A stretch of DNA of 8,443 nt from Thermoflexales bacterium (GCA_007130345.1 SLSP01000393.1:1-8443); one strand, 5' to 3'; shown: positions 1-6,119, counted from the stretch's first letter. Notes: generated by a model from the letters alone, not told the origin. Numbers and translations: made by a program.

Positions 1-364
1 CTAGCAAGATGACCGCAGCGAAACAGAAGGCCACCAAAAAGACGCGCCCATCCCCGCTGAGTCCCGCTTGCAGGAAGAAGACGATGGCTAACCCGTAGAA
101 GAGGGCCAACATCACGCCCGCTTTGACGGCGTAGGAGACGCCCTTGACCAGCCGCGCGCCTAAGAGCACGGCGTAGGCTCCCAGATAGAGGGGAATGGCG
201 CCCGCCATATCGCGCTCCAGGGCATAGTAGATACCGATCAGCAGCACCGGCAACGCCACCAACACCATCGAGCGCAGCAGCAAGTCTATCAGCGCGTGTT
301 GCCACTCGCGGATGTTCTGCACACCTGTATCGTTCTGCATCGCGTGGCCTTGTTCTTCGCTCAC
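1..364 (-). CDS. Multi-pass membrane protein, N-terminal part only (probable sensor protein)
   Basis: The reading frame opens at a GTG at 362-364 and stays open to the window edge, giving about 121 residues that begin VSEEQGHAMQND. After a short polar N-terminus and the segment NIREWQHALIDLLLRS come hydrophobic stretches typical of membrane helices (MVLVALPVLLIGIYYAL, then IPLYLGAYAVLLGA, VMLALFYGLAIVFFL and VFLVAFCFAAVILL), so at least four helices are visible. The loop LSGDGRVFLVAF resembles N-terminal membrane domains of GAF/PAS sensor proteins that I associate with Chloroflexota; that is recognition from memory, not a search. The GTG start is supported by GAGGAG six bases upstream, overlapping the stop of the preceding gene, which implies translational coupling. 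An in-frame ATG eight codons in is an alternative start. The rest, expected to hold GAF and possibly kinase domains, lies outside the window, so the function is open. Confidence 0.75.
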   Translation of the reverse strand, partial: MSEEQGHAMQNDTGVQNIREWQHALIDLLLRSMVLVALPVLLIGIYYALERDMAGAIPLYLGAYAVLLGARLVKGVSYAVKAGVMLALFYGLAIVFFLQAGLSGDGRVFLVAFCFAAVILL

Positions 365-370
365 GATAAG

Positions 371-376
371 CTCCTC
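371..376 (-). promoter_or_regulatory. Ribosome binding site GAGGAG overlapping the upstream stop codon
   Basis: GAGGAG on the minus strand shares bases with the TGA stop (375-377) of the membrane GAF gene and lies six bases before the GTG start at 364. The spacing is near ideal. It decides the GTG start and implies that ribosomes finishing the upstream gene re-initiate on the next one. Confidence 0.7.
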
Positions 377-2264
377 ATTGGGATTCCCGTGACATTTCCG
401 GTGCCGTCAGCGAAACCACCACGCCCTCCGCCTGTACCACATCCTGGAGCGCTTCGGCAGCCTCCACCACCATCGTCTGCAAATCGGGAATACGCATCAT
501 CTGATCCGCAAACTGACGAATCCAGCGCTCGCGATTCAGACGGGTCTGCGCATCTTGCACCAGCTTGATGCGCTCCAGCGCGACGCCACACAGATCGGCC
601 AGCACGCGGTAGAGCTGTCGCTCCAGCGGCGTGAAGCGGTGCAGGGTGTTGTAGGAGACGAGCAGCAGTCCTAGCAGTTCGGATTCCACGCGGATGGGCA
701 CCAATGCCAAACTGCGCGATTCTATGCTCTGAATCAGGGTCCCCAGGCGCTCTTCAAATGCGGCATCGACAAAGTTGGGCAGCGCATCCATGTTACTGAT
801 CAATAGCGGCGTGTCCAAATCGAAGGCAAACGTCACCAGGCTGCTCAAATACATCAGGTCTTCCGGCGCTTTCTGGCGGTCGTGCAGCACCAGAGACTCG
901 CCCCGAATCTCCGCCGCCACGTAGGGAGTCCGCGCCACGTCCTGGAAAATGAACGCGCGAGTGGGGCTGTAATCTTGCAAAGTCTCCCCCATCACCGCGT
1001 AAATCTCTTCCTCGCTGCGGGTGGAGGCCAGCCGACGGGCCAACCGGTACAGCGGACTGGCGGCTTCCAGCACCGCCGCTTCCTCGCTCAAGCGCCGGGC
1101 ATTGTTGATGGCGACGGCCAACTGTCCCGCCAACCCCTGGAGCGTGCGGATGTCGTCCGCGTCGAAGGCGGCTTGCTCAGTGCTCTGCACATCCAGCACG
1201 CCGAGCAGGCGGCCGGCCATCATCAGCGGGAGCGTCATCGCCGAGTGGGTGTCCGGCAGGTCGGGATTGGCGAAGTACGTGGCGTCCTCACCCACGTCGG
1301 CGGTGATGCGCGGTTGGCGCTGTTGCGTCACCCACCCCACCATGCTATCGCTGCCCCGGCGCAGGCGGTGCCCCCGCGAGAGCATCTTGCGTCCCCCCGA
1401 CGAGGAGGCCGCGCGTAGCTCGGCCCATTCGCCGGATTCGTCCATCAAGAAGATGCCCGTGTGGTAGAAGCCGAAGTGGCGCGTGATGAGATTGGCCGCC
1501 TGTTCCAGCAGCGGTTCCACTTCAAAGAGCGTGGCGAGAATCTGCGAAACTTGGAGGCTGGCATCGAGATACATCGCCCTGCGCTGAAACGCCATATTCG
1601 ATTGCTGCAACGAGCGGGTCCGCTCGGACAGCACGGCTTTCTCCTGCTCCAACTCGCGCGCCGTCCGCTCACTGCGCTCCATCGCGGCCACGATGCGGGG
1701 CAGGAGATAGTTCAATGAGGCGACCAGCGCGAAGCCAAATAGGGCGAAGAGGCCCACGCCGGTCAAGAGGCCCACCAGCCCGAATTCGTAGTCCACCGGG
1801 ATCAGCGGGACGGCGTCGATGATGTTGAACAGCAGAATGGCGATCAGCAGGAGCGCGCTGGACAGTCCGAGCGCCACGAAGCCGCCCCGCTGCCCGATGA
1901 AAATCGCCGAGAAGATCACAAACGCCATCAAGTAGATGCGCGCGTTCTCGCCCCAACCATAGCTGATCAGATCGACCCCGCCCAAGAGCAGTATCCCGCC
2001 CAAGAAAATCAGCACCCGGTTAAAGTAGGACAGGGCCTTGCCCAACGCCGCGACCAGAACCGCCGCGTACACCAGCAGCACCAGGGGAATGACCACGTAG
2101 TTTTGGTGGCTGTAGAGATAGACCACGCCAAACCCGACCATTGGCATACCGGCAAGGGCCACGATGCGCAAGACCTGCCCTAGCAAGTCCTGTCGCCAGG
2201 CCGCAAAGTTAGCGTCCAACGCGGATGCTTTCGGCACCACAGGCACCCTCTCTTCGTTTGCCAT
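375..2264 (-). CDS. Membrane-anchored tandem GAF-domain protein without an output domain
   Basis: The 629-residue protein has about six predicted membrane helices (roughly residues 31-52, 57-76, 83-103, 109-125, 127-148 and 160-186). A charged coiled-coil linker follows (about 190-238, ERSERTARELEQEKAVLSER). GAF domain 1 spans about 240-390 (FGFYHTGIFLMDESGEWAEL; later PLMMAGRLLGVLDVQS and LAGQLAVAINNARRL). GAF domain 2 spans about 400-565 (RAFIFQDVART; LVPIRVESELLGLLLVSY). A final helical stretch at 580-620 looks like the start of a third GAF-like unit that then stops. There is no H-box, ATPase, GGDEF, EAL or phosphatase motif, so the protein looks like a sensor that must pass its signal to a partner. 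The start is well supported by AGGAGG four bases upstream. The gene lies 111 bp after the kinase gene and is coupled to the next gene, placing it in the signalling cluster. The GAF ligand is unknown; these domains often bind small molecules, tetrapyrroles or cyclic nucleotides, and no diagnostic residue is recognised here. Confidence 0.88.
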   Translation of the reverse strand: MANEERVPVVPKASALDANFAAWRQDLLGQVLRIVALAGMPMVGFGVVYLYSHQNYVVIPLVLLVYAAVLVAALGKALSYFNRVLIFLGGILLLGGVDLISYGWGENARIYLMAFVIFSAIFIGQRGGFVALGLSSALLLIAILLFNIIDAVPLIPVDYEFGLVGLLTGVGLFALFGFALVASLNYLLPRIVAAMERSERTARELEQEKAVLSERTRSLQQSNMAFQRRAMYLDASLQVSQILATLFEVEPLLEQAANLITRHFGFYHTGIFLMDESGEWAELRAASSSGGRKMLSRGHRLRRGSDSMVGWVTQQRQPRITADVGEDATYFANPDLPDTHSAMTLPLMMAGRLLGVLDVQSTEQAAFDADDIRTLQGLAGQLAVAINNARRLSEEAAVLEAASPLYRLARRLASTRSEEEIYAVMGETLQDYSPTRAFIFQDVARTPYVAAEIRGESLVLHDRQKAPEDLMYLSSLVTFAFDLDTPLLISNMDALPNFVDAAFEERLGTLIQSIESRSLALVPIRVESELLGLLLVSYNTLHRFTPLERQLYRVLADLCGVALERIKLVQDAQTRLNRERWIRQFADQMMRIPDLQTMVVEAAEALQDVVQAEGVVVSLTAPEMSRESQ

Positions 2265-2375
2265 TCAGCCTCCTATGCCCAAAAATCAGGTTTTTCCACA
2301 CGCGACCCACTACCTATATGAAATTCGCGCGCGAACAATCTATCGGTAGTATCAGGCTTCTAAAAATCTGATTTT
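2265..2375. other. Gap between kinase and GAF genes, with small A/T hairpin
   Basis: This 111-bp spacer holds the AGGAGG ribosome binding site of the GAF gene (2269-2274), a five-base A/T inverted repeat at 2281-2295 (A5, loop TCAGG, T5), and most of the 68-bp repeat described separately. I see no convincing -35/-10 pair, so read-through from the kinase gene is the simplest assumption. The A/T hairpin resembles the A/T palindrome of the 68-bp repeat and could be a degenerate relative, but it is too short to prove this. Confidence 0.5.
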
Positions 2376-2390
2376 TTAGGGTTCTTTCAG
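2323..2390 (-). repeat. 68-bp palindrome-bearing repeat, copy A
   Basis: This segment matches 5875-5942 without gaps at 56 of 68 positions by hand alignment and in the same orientation. It contains a perfect 12-bp palindrome TTCGCGCGCGAA (2324-2335), a 24-bp spacer, and an A/T-rich near-palindrome (2360-2379, CTAAAAATCTGATTTTTTAG), then GGTTCTTTCAG. Most differences from copy B in the A/T palindrome vanish if one A and one T are shifted, so both copies keep the pairing even though the loop sequence differs. The right end runs 15 bp into the kinase coding region and supplies its stop codon and last codons. Possible roles are a dispersed extragenic palindrome, an RNA hairpin between genes of an operon, or a protein-binding site. 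It is not a classic terminator because the stem is A/T and no U run follows. Confidence 0.75.
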
Positions 2391-4751
2391 CCCCGCTTCC
2401 GGCGCGGATGGAGACGCTGCCCGATAGTACGGCAAAGAGAACGTGAAGCTGCTGCCGCGCCCCAGGCCGCTTTCCATCCAAATCTCCCCGCCATGCATCT
2501 CGACAAATTCCCGACACAGGGACAGCCCCAATCCGGCCCCTTGCTTGCTCAGGCCCTCGTGAGACGCGCCCTTCTCGAAGCGGTTAAAAATCCGCTCGCG
2601 GTCGGCGCGCAACACCCCCACCCCGGTATCGCTGATGCTGACGTAGACGTTGTCCTCATCGTGCCAGGCCGACAACTCAATGTGGCCGACCTCGGTAAAC
2701 TTCGCCGCGTTGTTGAAGAGATGCACGAGCACCTGGCGAATCCGTATCGGATCGACACGGAGCAGCGGCAAATCGTCAGCAATGTTGCACAGCAATTCGA
2801 TCTCCTTGCCCCGCACGAGCGCGCCCGCCGTCGGCAATACACCATTCACAAGCTCTGCGAAGTTGACCGGTTGCAGCTTCAACTCCATCAGGCCCGCCTG
2901 GATTTGGGAGATGGTCAAAATATCGTTGATGAGAAAGAGCAAGTGCTGGCTATCATTGTAGATCTGCTCCATGTCCTGCTTCTGCTGCGCGTTCAAATCT
3001 CCGCCGATGCCCTTAATCAGCAACCGCGAGAACCCGATAATGGTATTCAGCGGTTCACGCAACTCGTGGGACATATTGGTCAAGAAATGCACCTTGAAGG
3101 CTTCCGCCTCCTCTAACTGCTGTGTTACATACCGCTCGCGCTCGTAGGCCCGGGCATTTTCCAGCGCCACAGAGACTTGATGCGCCAGAATTTCCAGCAC
3201 ATCCACTTCGTCCGTCTGGATCCCCTCGCGCTCGGTGCTCAATACCGCTAACGTGCCCATCACGCGGTCTTCCATCCGCAAGGGAATCGCAACCCGGCTC
3301 AACGTGCGCCGGTACCACTCGACTTCATCTACCGTCTCCTGGTGCTCTACCTGTGACGCGCGTTTGCGAATAGCCCGATCCACCACGGAGCCGTCCCCGG
3401 CGCGGAACTGCGCGGGCCACGCCACGGCCTCTCCCGGCGACCATCCGCTGGCCTCATCGGCCTCCGGACTGAGCGCGCGCAAGCAGGTCTCCCCCCCGCC
3501 CGGTTCCACAAGATAGACCGCCACAGAAGCGTACATAAACCATTGCCGGATCAAATCCACCACGCGATTCAACAAGACTGCCGGATCCCGAATCGAGGTA
3601 ATGGCCTGACCGATTTCCTGGCTGGCCTGCAAGTGCAACGCCCTGCGCTGAATCTGATAGTTGGCCCGCTGAAGGCGCTGCGTGCGCTCCACCACCTTCG
3701 CTTCCAGGTCTTCGTAGAGCGACTTCAACTCCGCCGCCATCTCGTTAAACACGTAGGTCAGGATGCCGATCTCGTCCCGCGACTTGACCGCGAGATGCTG
3801 GTCGAGGTCGCCTTCGGCCATCGCCACCGCCGATTCTGTCAGTTGGATGACGGGCCGCGTGATCTGGCGGATGACGATGGCGGCGATGATAGTCGTGGCG
3901 AGCGCGACTGCCAGCACCATCGCGATCAACGTGGCCGCGATGCGATCCGTAGACGCCAACGTCTCGGCCTGGGCTTGCTCCACCAAAATCCCCACGCTCA
4001 AATCGGACAGCGGATAGTACGCGCCGACGACGGGGGTATCCTCGTGATTGACGTACAGCGCATTGCGCGGCTCGCCCCGCGCGATTAGCTCTGCCGCAGC
4101 CCCGTCACAAACGTTGAGCGGCCACGTACACGCCCTATCCACCAGATAGACCCCGGCGGTCTCCCCAATCGCCATATCGCACGCAATGATGGGCGCGATG
4201 GACTCCGCTCTCAGACAAAAAACATAGGTATACTCGGGCTGTTGGAGGGTAAAGAGGAGCACATCATCACGATCATAGATGACAAATTCGTGTAGCGCGG
4301 GGAAAGTTTCTGGCGTGAACAGCCGCGCGTCATCGGCAGAACACCCACCGACAACCCATTTCAGAGATCCGCCCGTGTCCACAGCCACCAACCCTAGCAA
4401 CTCTGGCACCTGCTCGCGCAAGCTCATCCACCAGAAGCCGCGCAGCGCGTCTGGCCCGCCGTCCCCTTCCCGCGATACCGACACATGCAAGAGCGTCTGA
4501 ATCTGACGGACCCAGCGCTCCAACTCCGCGCCTTTTAAGGTAGCCACCGCTTGCAACTTGTTACCCATCTCGAGCTGCAAGTTTTGCTGATGCTGTTGCG
4601 CCGCGTATCCCCCGGTCAATCCGAGCGGCACGATGGTCAAGATCAAAAAAGCCGTCAACAGGATGCGCCCCAACCCTCCCCGCATTCCTGTGGTAGGAAT
4701 GTTACGAGCGTCGTGTGCAGCATCCGGCCCACCGGCTATAGCCGTTCCCAT
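2376..4751 (-). CDS. Membrane sensor histidine kinase (extracytoplasmic sensor-HAMP-GAF-HisKA-HATPase)
   Basis: The 791-residue protein has a first membrane helix at about 29-50, an extracytoplasmic sensor region at about 51-270 (Cache-like by position and by the ERWVRQIQTLL helix; the fold is inferred), and a second membrane helix at about 271-295. A HAMP domain follows at about 296-347 (RQITRPVIQLTESAVAMAEGDL; RDEIGILTYVFNEM), then a coiled coil and a GAF domain at about 375-535. The kinase core is complete: H-box SHELREPLN with phospho-acceptor His562, N-box HLFNNAAKFT (677-686), G1 SDTGVGV (707-713), F-box FNRFEKG (722-728) and G2 GAGLGLSL (738-745). It should autophosphorylate and pass phosphate to the receivers encoded just upstream, because it carries no receiver domain of its own. 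The ATG at 4751 lies in a 16-bp overlap with the receiver gene; GGAGG ends only one base before it, so Met23 (ATG at 4683-4685) is a possible alternative start. The last codons (LKEP and stop) come from the 68-bp repeat. Confidence 0.95.
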   Translation of the reverse strand: MGTAIAGGPDAAHDARNIPTTGMRGGLGRILLTAFLILTIVPLGLTGGYAAQQHQQNLQLEMGNKLQAVATLKGAELERWVRQIQTLLHVSVSREGDGGPDALRGFWWMSLREQVPELLGLVAVDTGGSLKWVVGGCSADDARLFTPETFPALHEFVIYDRDDVLLFTLQQPEYTYVFCLRAESIAPIIACDMAIGETAGVYLVDRACTWPLNVCDGAAAELIARGEPRNALYVNHEDTPVVGAYYPLSDLSVGILVEQAQAETLASTDRIAATLIAMVLAVALATTIIAAIVIRQITRPVIQLTESAVAMAEGDLDQHLAVKSRDEIGILTYVFNEMAAELKSLYEDLEAKVVERTQRLQRANYQIQRRALHLQASQEIGQAITSIRDPAVLLNRVVDLIRQWFMYASVAVYLVEPGGGETCLRALSPEADEASGWSPGEAVAWPAQFRAGDGSVVDRAIRKRASQVEHQETVDEVEWYRRTLSRVAIPLRMEDRVMGTLAVLSTEREGIQTDEVDVLEILAHQVSVALENARAYERERYVTQQLEEAEAFKVHFLTNMSHELREPLNTIIGFSRLLIKGIGGDLNAQQKQDMEQIYNDSQHLLFLINDILTISQIQAGLMELKLQPVNFAELVNGVLPTAGALVRGKEIELLCNIADDLPLLRVDPIRIRQVLVHLFNNAAKFTEVGHIELSAWHDEDNVYVSISDTGVGVLRADRERIFNRFEKGASHEGLSKQGAGLGLSLCREFVEMHGGEIWMESGLGRGSSFTFSLPYYRAASPSAPEAGLKEP

Positions 4752-5155
4752 ACCTCCTCACCTTGCAAAATCCGCCGCACCTGTTCAGGGAATCGGTCGG
4801 GGTTCAAGGGCTTGCCAATGAAACCGTCGAAACCCGACGCTTTGGCTCGCTTCATGTTCTGCAAGGAATTGTCGGCGGTCACAGCCACAATGGGGACCTC
4901 TGCAAAACGGGCGTGAGAACGCAAGGACGCCAACGCTTGATAACCATCGGCTTCAGGCAACGCGATATCCATCAACACCAAATGCACGTCCCCTAACGTC
5001 TCGGCGAACTCCAGGACTTTCCATCCAGAAGCCTTCCACTCGCATTTCTTCACCCCCAGGAAGGCCAACAGCCGGGTCATCAGAATAAAGTTGTTGAGGT
5101 TGTCCTCAACAATTAAGATGCTTGCTTCAGAGGGGGGCACAATTTGCGTTGTCAT
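4736..5155 (-). CDS. Stand-alone response regulator receiver protein (CheY-like), second in operon
   Basis: The 139-residue protein consists of one receiver domain with a short N-terminal extension (MTTQIVPPSEAS) and a short C-terminal tail. The phosphorylation site is complete: acidic pair Glu17-Asp18 (ILIVEDN), phospho-acceptor Asp63 (LVLMDIALPEADGY), Thr93 (VAVTAD) and Lys115 (GKPLN). No DNA-binding, enzymatic or HPt domain follows, so it probably acts by protein contact or as a relay intermediate. The segment FLGVKKCEWKASGWKVLEF, between helix 1 and the phospho-aspartate strand, departs from the usual receiver pattern (gYEV..A.dG.eAL), where an acidic-Gly pair is common; here it reads Ala-Ser-Gly. 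The ATG start has GAGGAG two bases upstream. Its 3' end overlaps the kinase start by 16 bp, and it begins 86 bp after the first receiver gene. The kinase encoded next is the natural phosphodonor, which is inferred from gene order. Confidence 0.93.
   Translation of the reverse strand: MTTQIVPPSEASILIVEDNLNNFILMTRLLAFLGVKKCEWKASGWKVLEFAETLGDVHLVLMDIALPEADGYQALASLRSHARFAEVPIVAVTADNSLQNMKRAKASGFDGFIGKPLNPDRFPEQVRRILQGEEVWERL
4753..4759 (-). promoter_or_regulatory. Ribosome binding site of the kinase gene, inside the upstream receiver gene
   Basis: GAGGAGG on the minus strand lies within the last codons of the receiver gene. The GGAGG core is only one base from the ATG, which is closer than usual, while its leading GAGG gives a four-base spacing. 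An in-frame TGA directly upstream rules out any earlier start. The tight arrangement suggests translational coupling of receiver and kinase. Confidence 0.5.
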
Positions 5156-5241
5156 AGCTCCTCAACTGGTGATGAAACCTCTCGCCATCTGACAATGGCC
5201 AGACTTGAGGCCGGAGATAGCTAACTGTGCCCCGGCGTTCC
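5156..5241. other. Spacer between the two receiver genes
   Basis: This 86-bp gap holds the ribosome binding site of the second receiver gene and a weak GGCC/GGCC inverted repeat around 5198-5213 with a four-base stem. I see no convincing terminator or promoter, so both receivers are probably on one transcript. Confidence 0.4.
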
Positions 5242-5613
5242 TCAGTGCGTTTTCAGAAACTTCGCAATCTGAATCGGCAATTCATCCACATCAATGGGTT
5301 TGGGGATATAACCATCACACCCGGCTTGTAACGTCTTCTCCCGATCTCCATGCATCACATTAGCCGTCATCGCAATGATCGGCGTATCCTGGATTTCCGG
5401 CATCTCTCGAATTTGCTGCGTCAACGCATACCCATCGATGTCCGGGAGATTCATGTCCATCAGGATCAAGTCGGGGCGTTCGGACAGCGCCAACTCGATG
5501 CCGGTCGGCCCATCCTCGGCCAGGATGACCTCATAATCTTCCACCATCAAAATCCGCATCACTAACATCCGATTACCGGGATTGTCTTCGATGTACAAAA
5601 TTTTATTGCCCAT
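5242..5613 (-). CDS. Stand-alone response regulator receiver protein (DivK/CheY-like), first in operon
   Basis: The protein is 123 residues from the chosen ATG and is a single receiver domain. Key residues are all present: Glu9-Asp10 (ILYIEDN), phospho-acceptor Asp53 (LILMDMNLPDIDGY), Thr83 (IIAMTAN) and Lys105 (YIPKPID). The AGCDGYIPKPIDVDELPIQIAKFL ending is typical of DivK-like receivers found near hybrid kinases. A GTG two codons upstream (5619) gives 125 residues, but it lies within the GAGGTGG ribosome binding site (5616-5622), so ATG 5611-5613 is preferred. An extended -10 promoter lies just upstream, making this the first gene of the signalling cluster. No output domain is present; partner proteins or a relay through the neighbouring kinase are inferred. 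Confidence 0.94.
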   Translation of the reverse strand: MGNKILYIEDNPGNRMLVMRILMVEDYEVILAEDGPTGIELALSERPDLILMDMNLPDIDGYALTQQIREMPEIQDTPIIAMTANVMHGDREKTLQAGCDGYIPKPIDVDELPIQIAKFLKTH

Positions 5614-5615
5614 AT

Positions 5616-5622
5616 CCACCTC
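5616..5622 (-). promoter_or_regulatory. Ribosome binding site deciding the start of the first receiver gene
   Basis: GAGGTGG on the minus strand lies two bases before the ATG at 5611-5613, and its GAGG core is five bases from that ATG. It includes the alternative GTG at 5617-5619, which argues for the ATG start. Confidence 0.65.
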
Positions 5623-5641
5623 AAAATACTTGAGTAATTAA

Positions 5642-5650
5642 ATTATAGCA
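5642..5650 (-). promoter_or_regulatory. Extended -10 promoter for the receiver-kinase operon
   Basis: On the minus strand this reads TGCTATAAT, a perfect extended -10 (TGn plus TATAAT). The -35 region is poor (TCGTTT or TTCGTT at 17-18 bp), which is tolerated when TGn is present. Transcription would start near 5635, giving a 5' leader of about 22 bases before the ribosome binding site and ATG. A housekeeping sigma factor is inferred; no operator is recognised. Confidence 0.6.
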
Positions 5651-5733
5651 TGAAACCCATCGGGAAACGAAGCTCTACCATAAAGGTTCGGTTACGATTT
5701 GAAGAAGTTCCGCCAAAGGCCCCGTCAAAATAT

Positions 5734-5752
5734 CGATGCGAATGCCGCATCG
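5734..5752. repeat. Small hairpin, 6-bp stem and 7-base loop
   Basis: CGATGC (5734-5739) pairs perfectly with GCATCG (5747-5752) across a seven-base loop. On the minus strand it is followed by ATATTTT, so a weak terminator is possible, but the stem is short and a single such hairpin can arise by chance. Confidence 0.3.
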
Positions 5753-5773
5753 GCCCAAGCCCATAACATCTCC

Positions 5774-5801
5774 ATTATATGCGGCTTCATAATCCACGCA
5801 A
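5774..5801 (-). promoter_or_regulatory. Weak promoter candidate upstream of the operon
   Basis: On the minus strand a consensus TATAAT (5774-5779) lies 16 bp downstream of TTGCGT (5796-5801), which matches three of six bases of the -35 consensus. If used, it would give a leader of about 150 bases containing the hairpin at 5734-5752. It is weaker evidence than the extended -10 site nearer the gene. Confidence 0.25.
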
Positions 5802-5866
5802 CCACACCCCGCGCCACGCCGATGGTCGAAACGACAAGAGAAGGGCCCCGGTGGCGCTCGCGCATA

Positions 5867-6018
5867 GGACACGGATTCGCACGCGAAAAATCTCTCTGTA
5901 ATATCAAGTTTCTAAAAAATCGGATTTTTAGGGTTCTTTCAGGTGAATCAACTGCTACCCCACGGAAAAACACGGATTTCTTTGGTTTTATCCGTGAAAT
6001 CCGTGTTCATCCGTGTCC
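5867..6018. repeat. 152-bp segment with 10-bp terminal inverted repeats and ATCCGTG motifs (MITE- or REP-like)
   Basis: The ends are perfect inverted repeats, GGACACGGAT (5867-5876) and ATCCGTGTCC (6009-6018). Inside, a 12-bp perfect inverted repeat AACACGGATTTC (5969-5980) / GAAATCCGTGTT (5996-6007) with a 15-base loop forms a strong hairpin. The heptamer ATCCGTG occurs three times on the plus strand (5990, 5999, 6009) at 9-10 bp period and twice inverted (5870, 5971). The left half contains copy B of the 68-bp repeat. No transposase and no target duplication are visible. Runs of ATCCGTG in this style are, from memory, common dispersed intergenic repeats in several bacterial phyla. A non-autonomous mobile element is one reading; a REP-like cluster is another. 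Confidence 0.55.
5875..5942 (-). repeat. 68-bp palindrome-bearing repeat, copy B
   Basis: This is the second copy of the unit at 2323-2390, the same length and orientation, 56 of 68 bases identical. The first palindrome is nearly intact (TTCGCACGCGAA, 5876-5887) and the A/T palindrome reads CTAAAAAATCGGATTTTTAG (5912-5931). Unlike copy A it lies fully outside genes and is flanked by ATCCGTG motifs. Both copies lie downstream of a minus-strand gene in the same orientation. Confidence 0.75.
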
Positions 6019-6087
6019 CAAACCGGATGACTTTTGCGATATTGCCCCAAAAAGCGCGTCAGGCCAACTCCATGCGTTTATACATTC

Positions 6088-6119
6088 AAAAATTCGTTGG
6101 CGGCTACCACGCCGGAACG
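6088..6119 (-). terminator. Rho-independent terminator of the metH-type gene
   Basis: On the minus strand CGTT-CC-GGCG pairs with CGCC-AACG around a seven-base loop (8 bp with a two-base bulge), directly followed by AATTTTT. It begins about 20 bases after the metH stop codon, the expected place for intrinsic termination. Confidence 0.6.

Noticed and set aside
375..530. A frameshift or premature stop truncating the GAF-GAF protein
   Set aside because: The stop overlaps a well-placed ribosome binding site for the next gene, and the next frame begins with its own membrane domain, so this looks like a natural gene boundary. Comparison with homologues would be needed to be certain.
2360..2379. 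The A/T palindrome considered as an intrinsic terminator of the kinase gene
   Set aside because: The stem is almost all A/T, no U run follows it on the minus strand, and the next gene has a good ribosome binding site but no clear promoter, so read-through is more likely.
5675..5872. A 65-residue minus-strand frame ahead of the receiver operon
   Set aside because: No ribosome binding site, no recognised motif and an odd composition; its 3' part overlaps the region upstream of the operon promoter.
5725..5973. An 82-residue minus-strand frame, and a similar 67-residue frame at 2314-2517
   Set aside because: Both share a stretch resembling ERTLK..FR.LIL....SRAN only because both translate the 68-bp repeat, and the second also overlaps the kinase gene. 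The similarity is repeat-derived and not evidence of a protein family.
5990..6015. Three ATCCGTG copies considered as a CRISPR-like array
   Set aside because: The repeats are seven bases with two- or three-base spacers, also occur inverted, and no cas genes are near.
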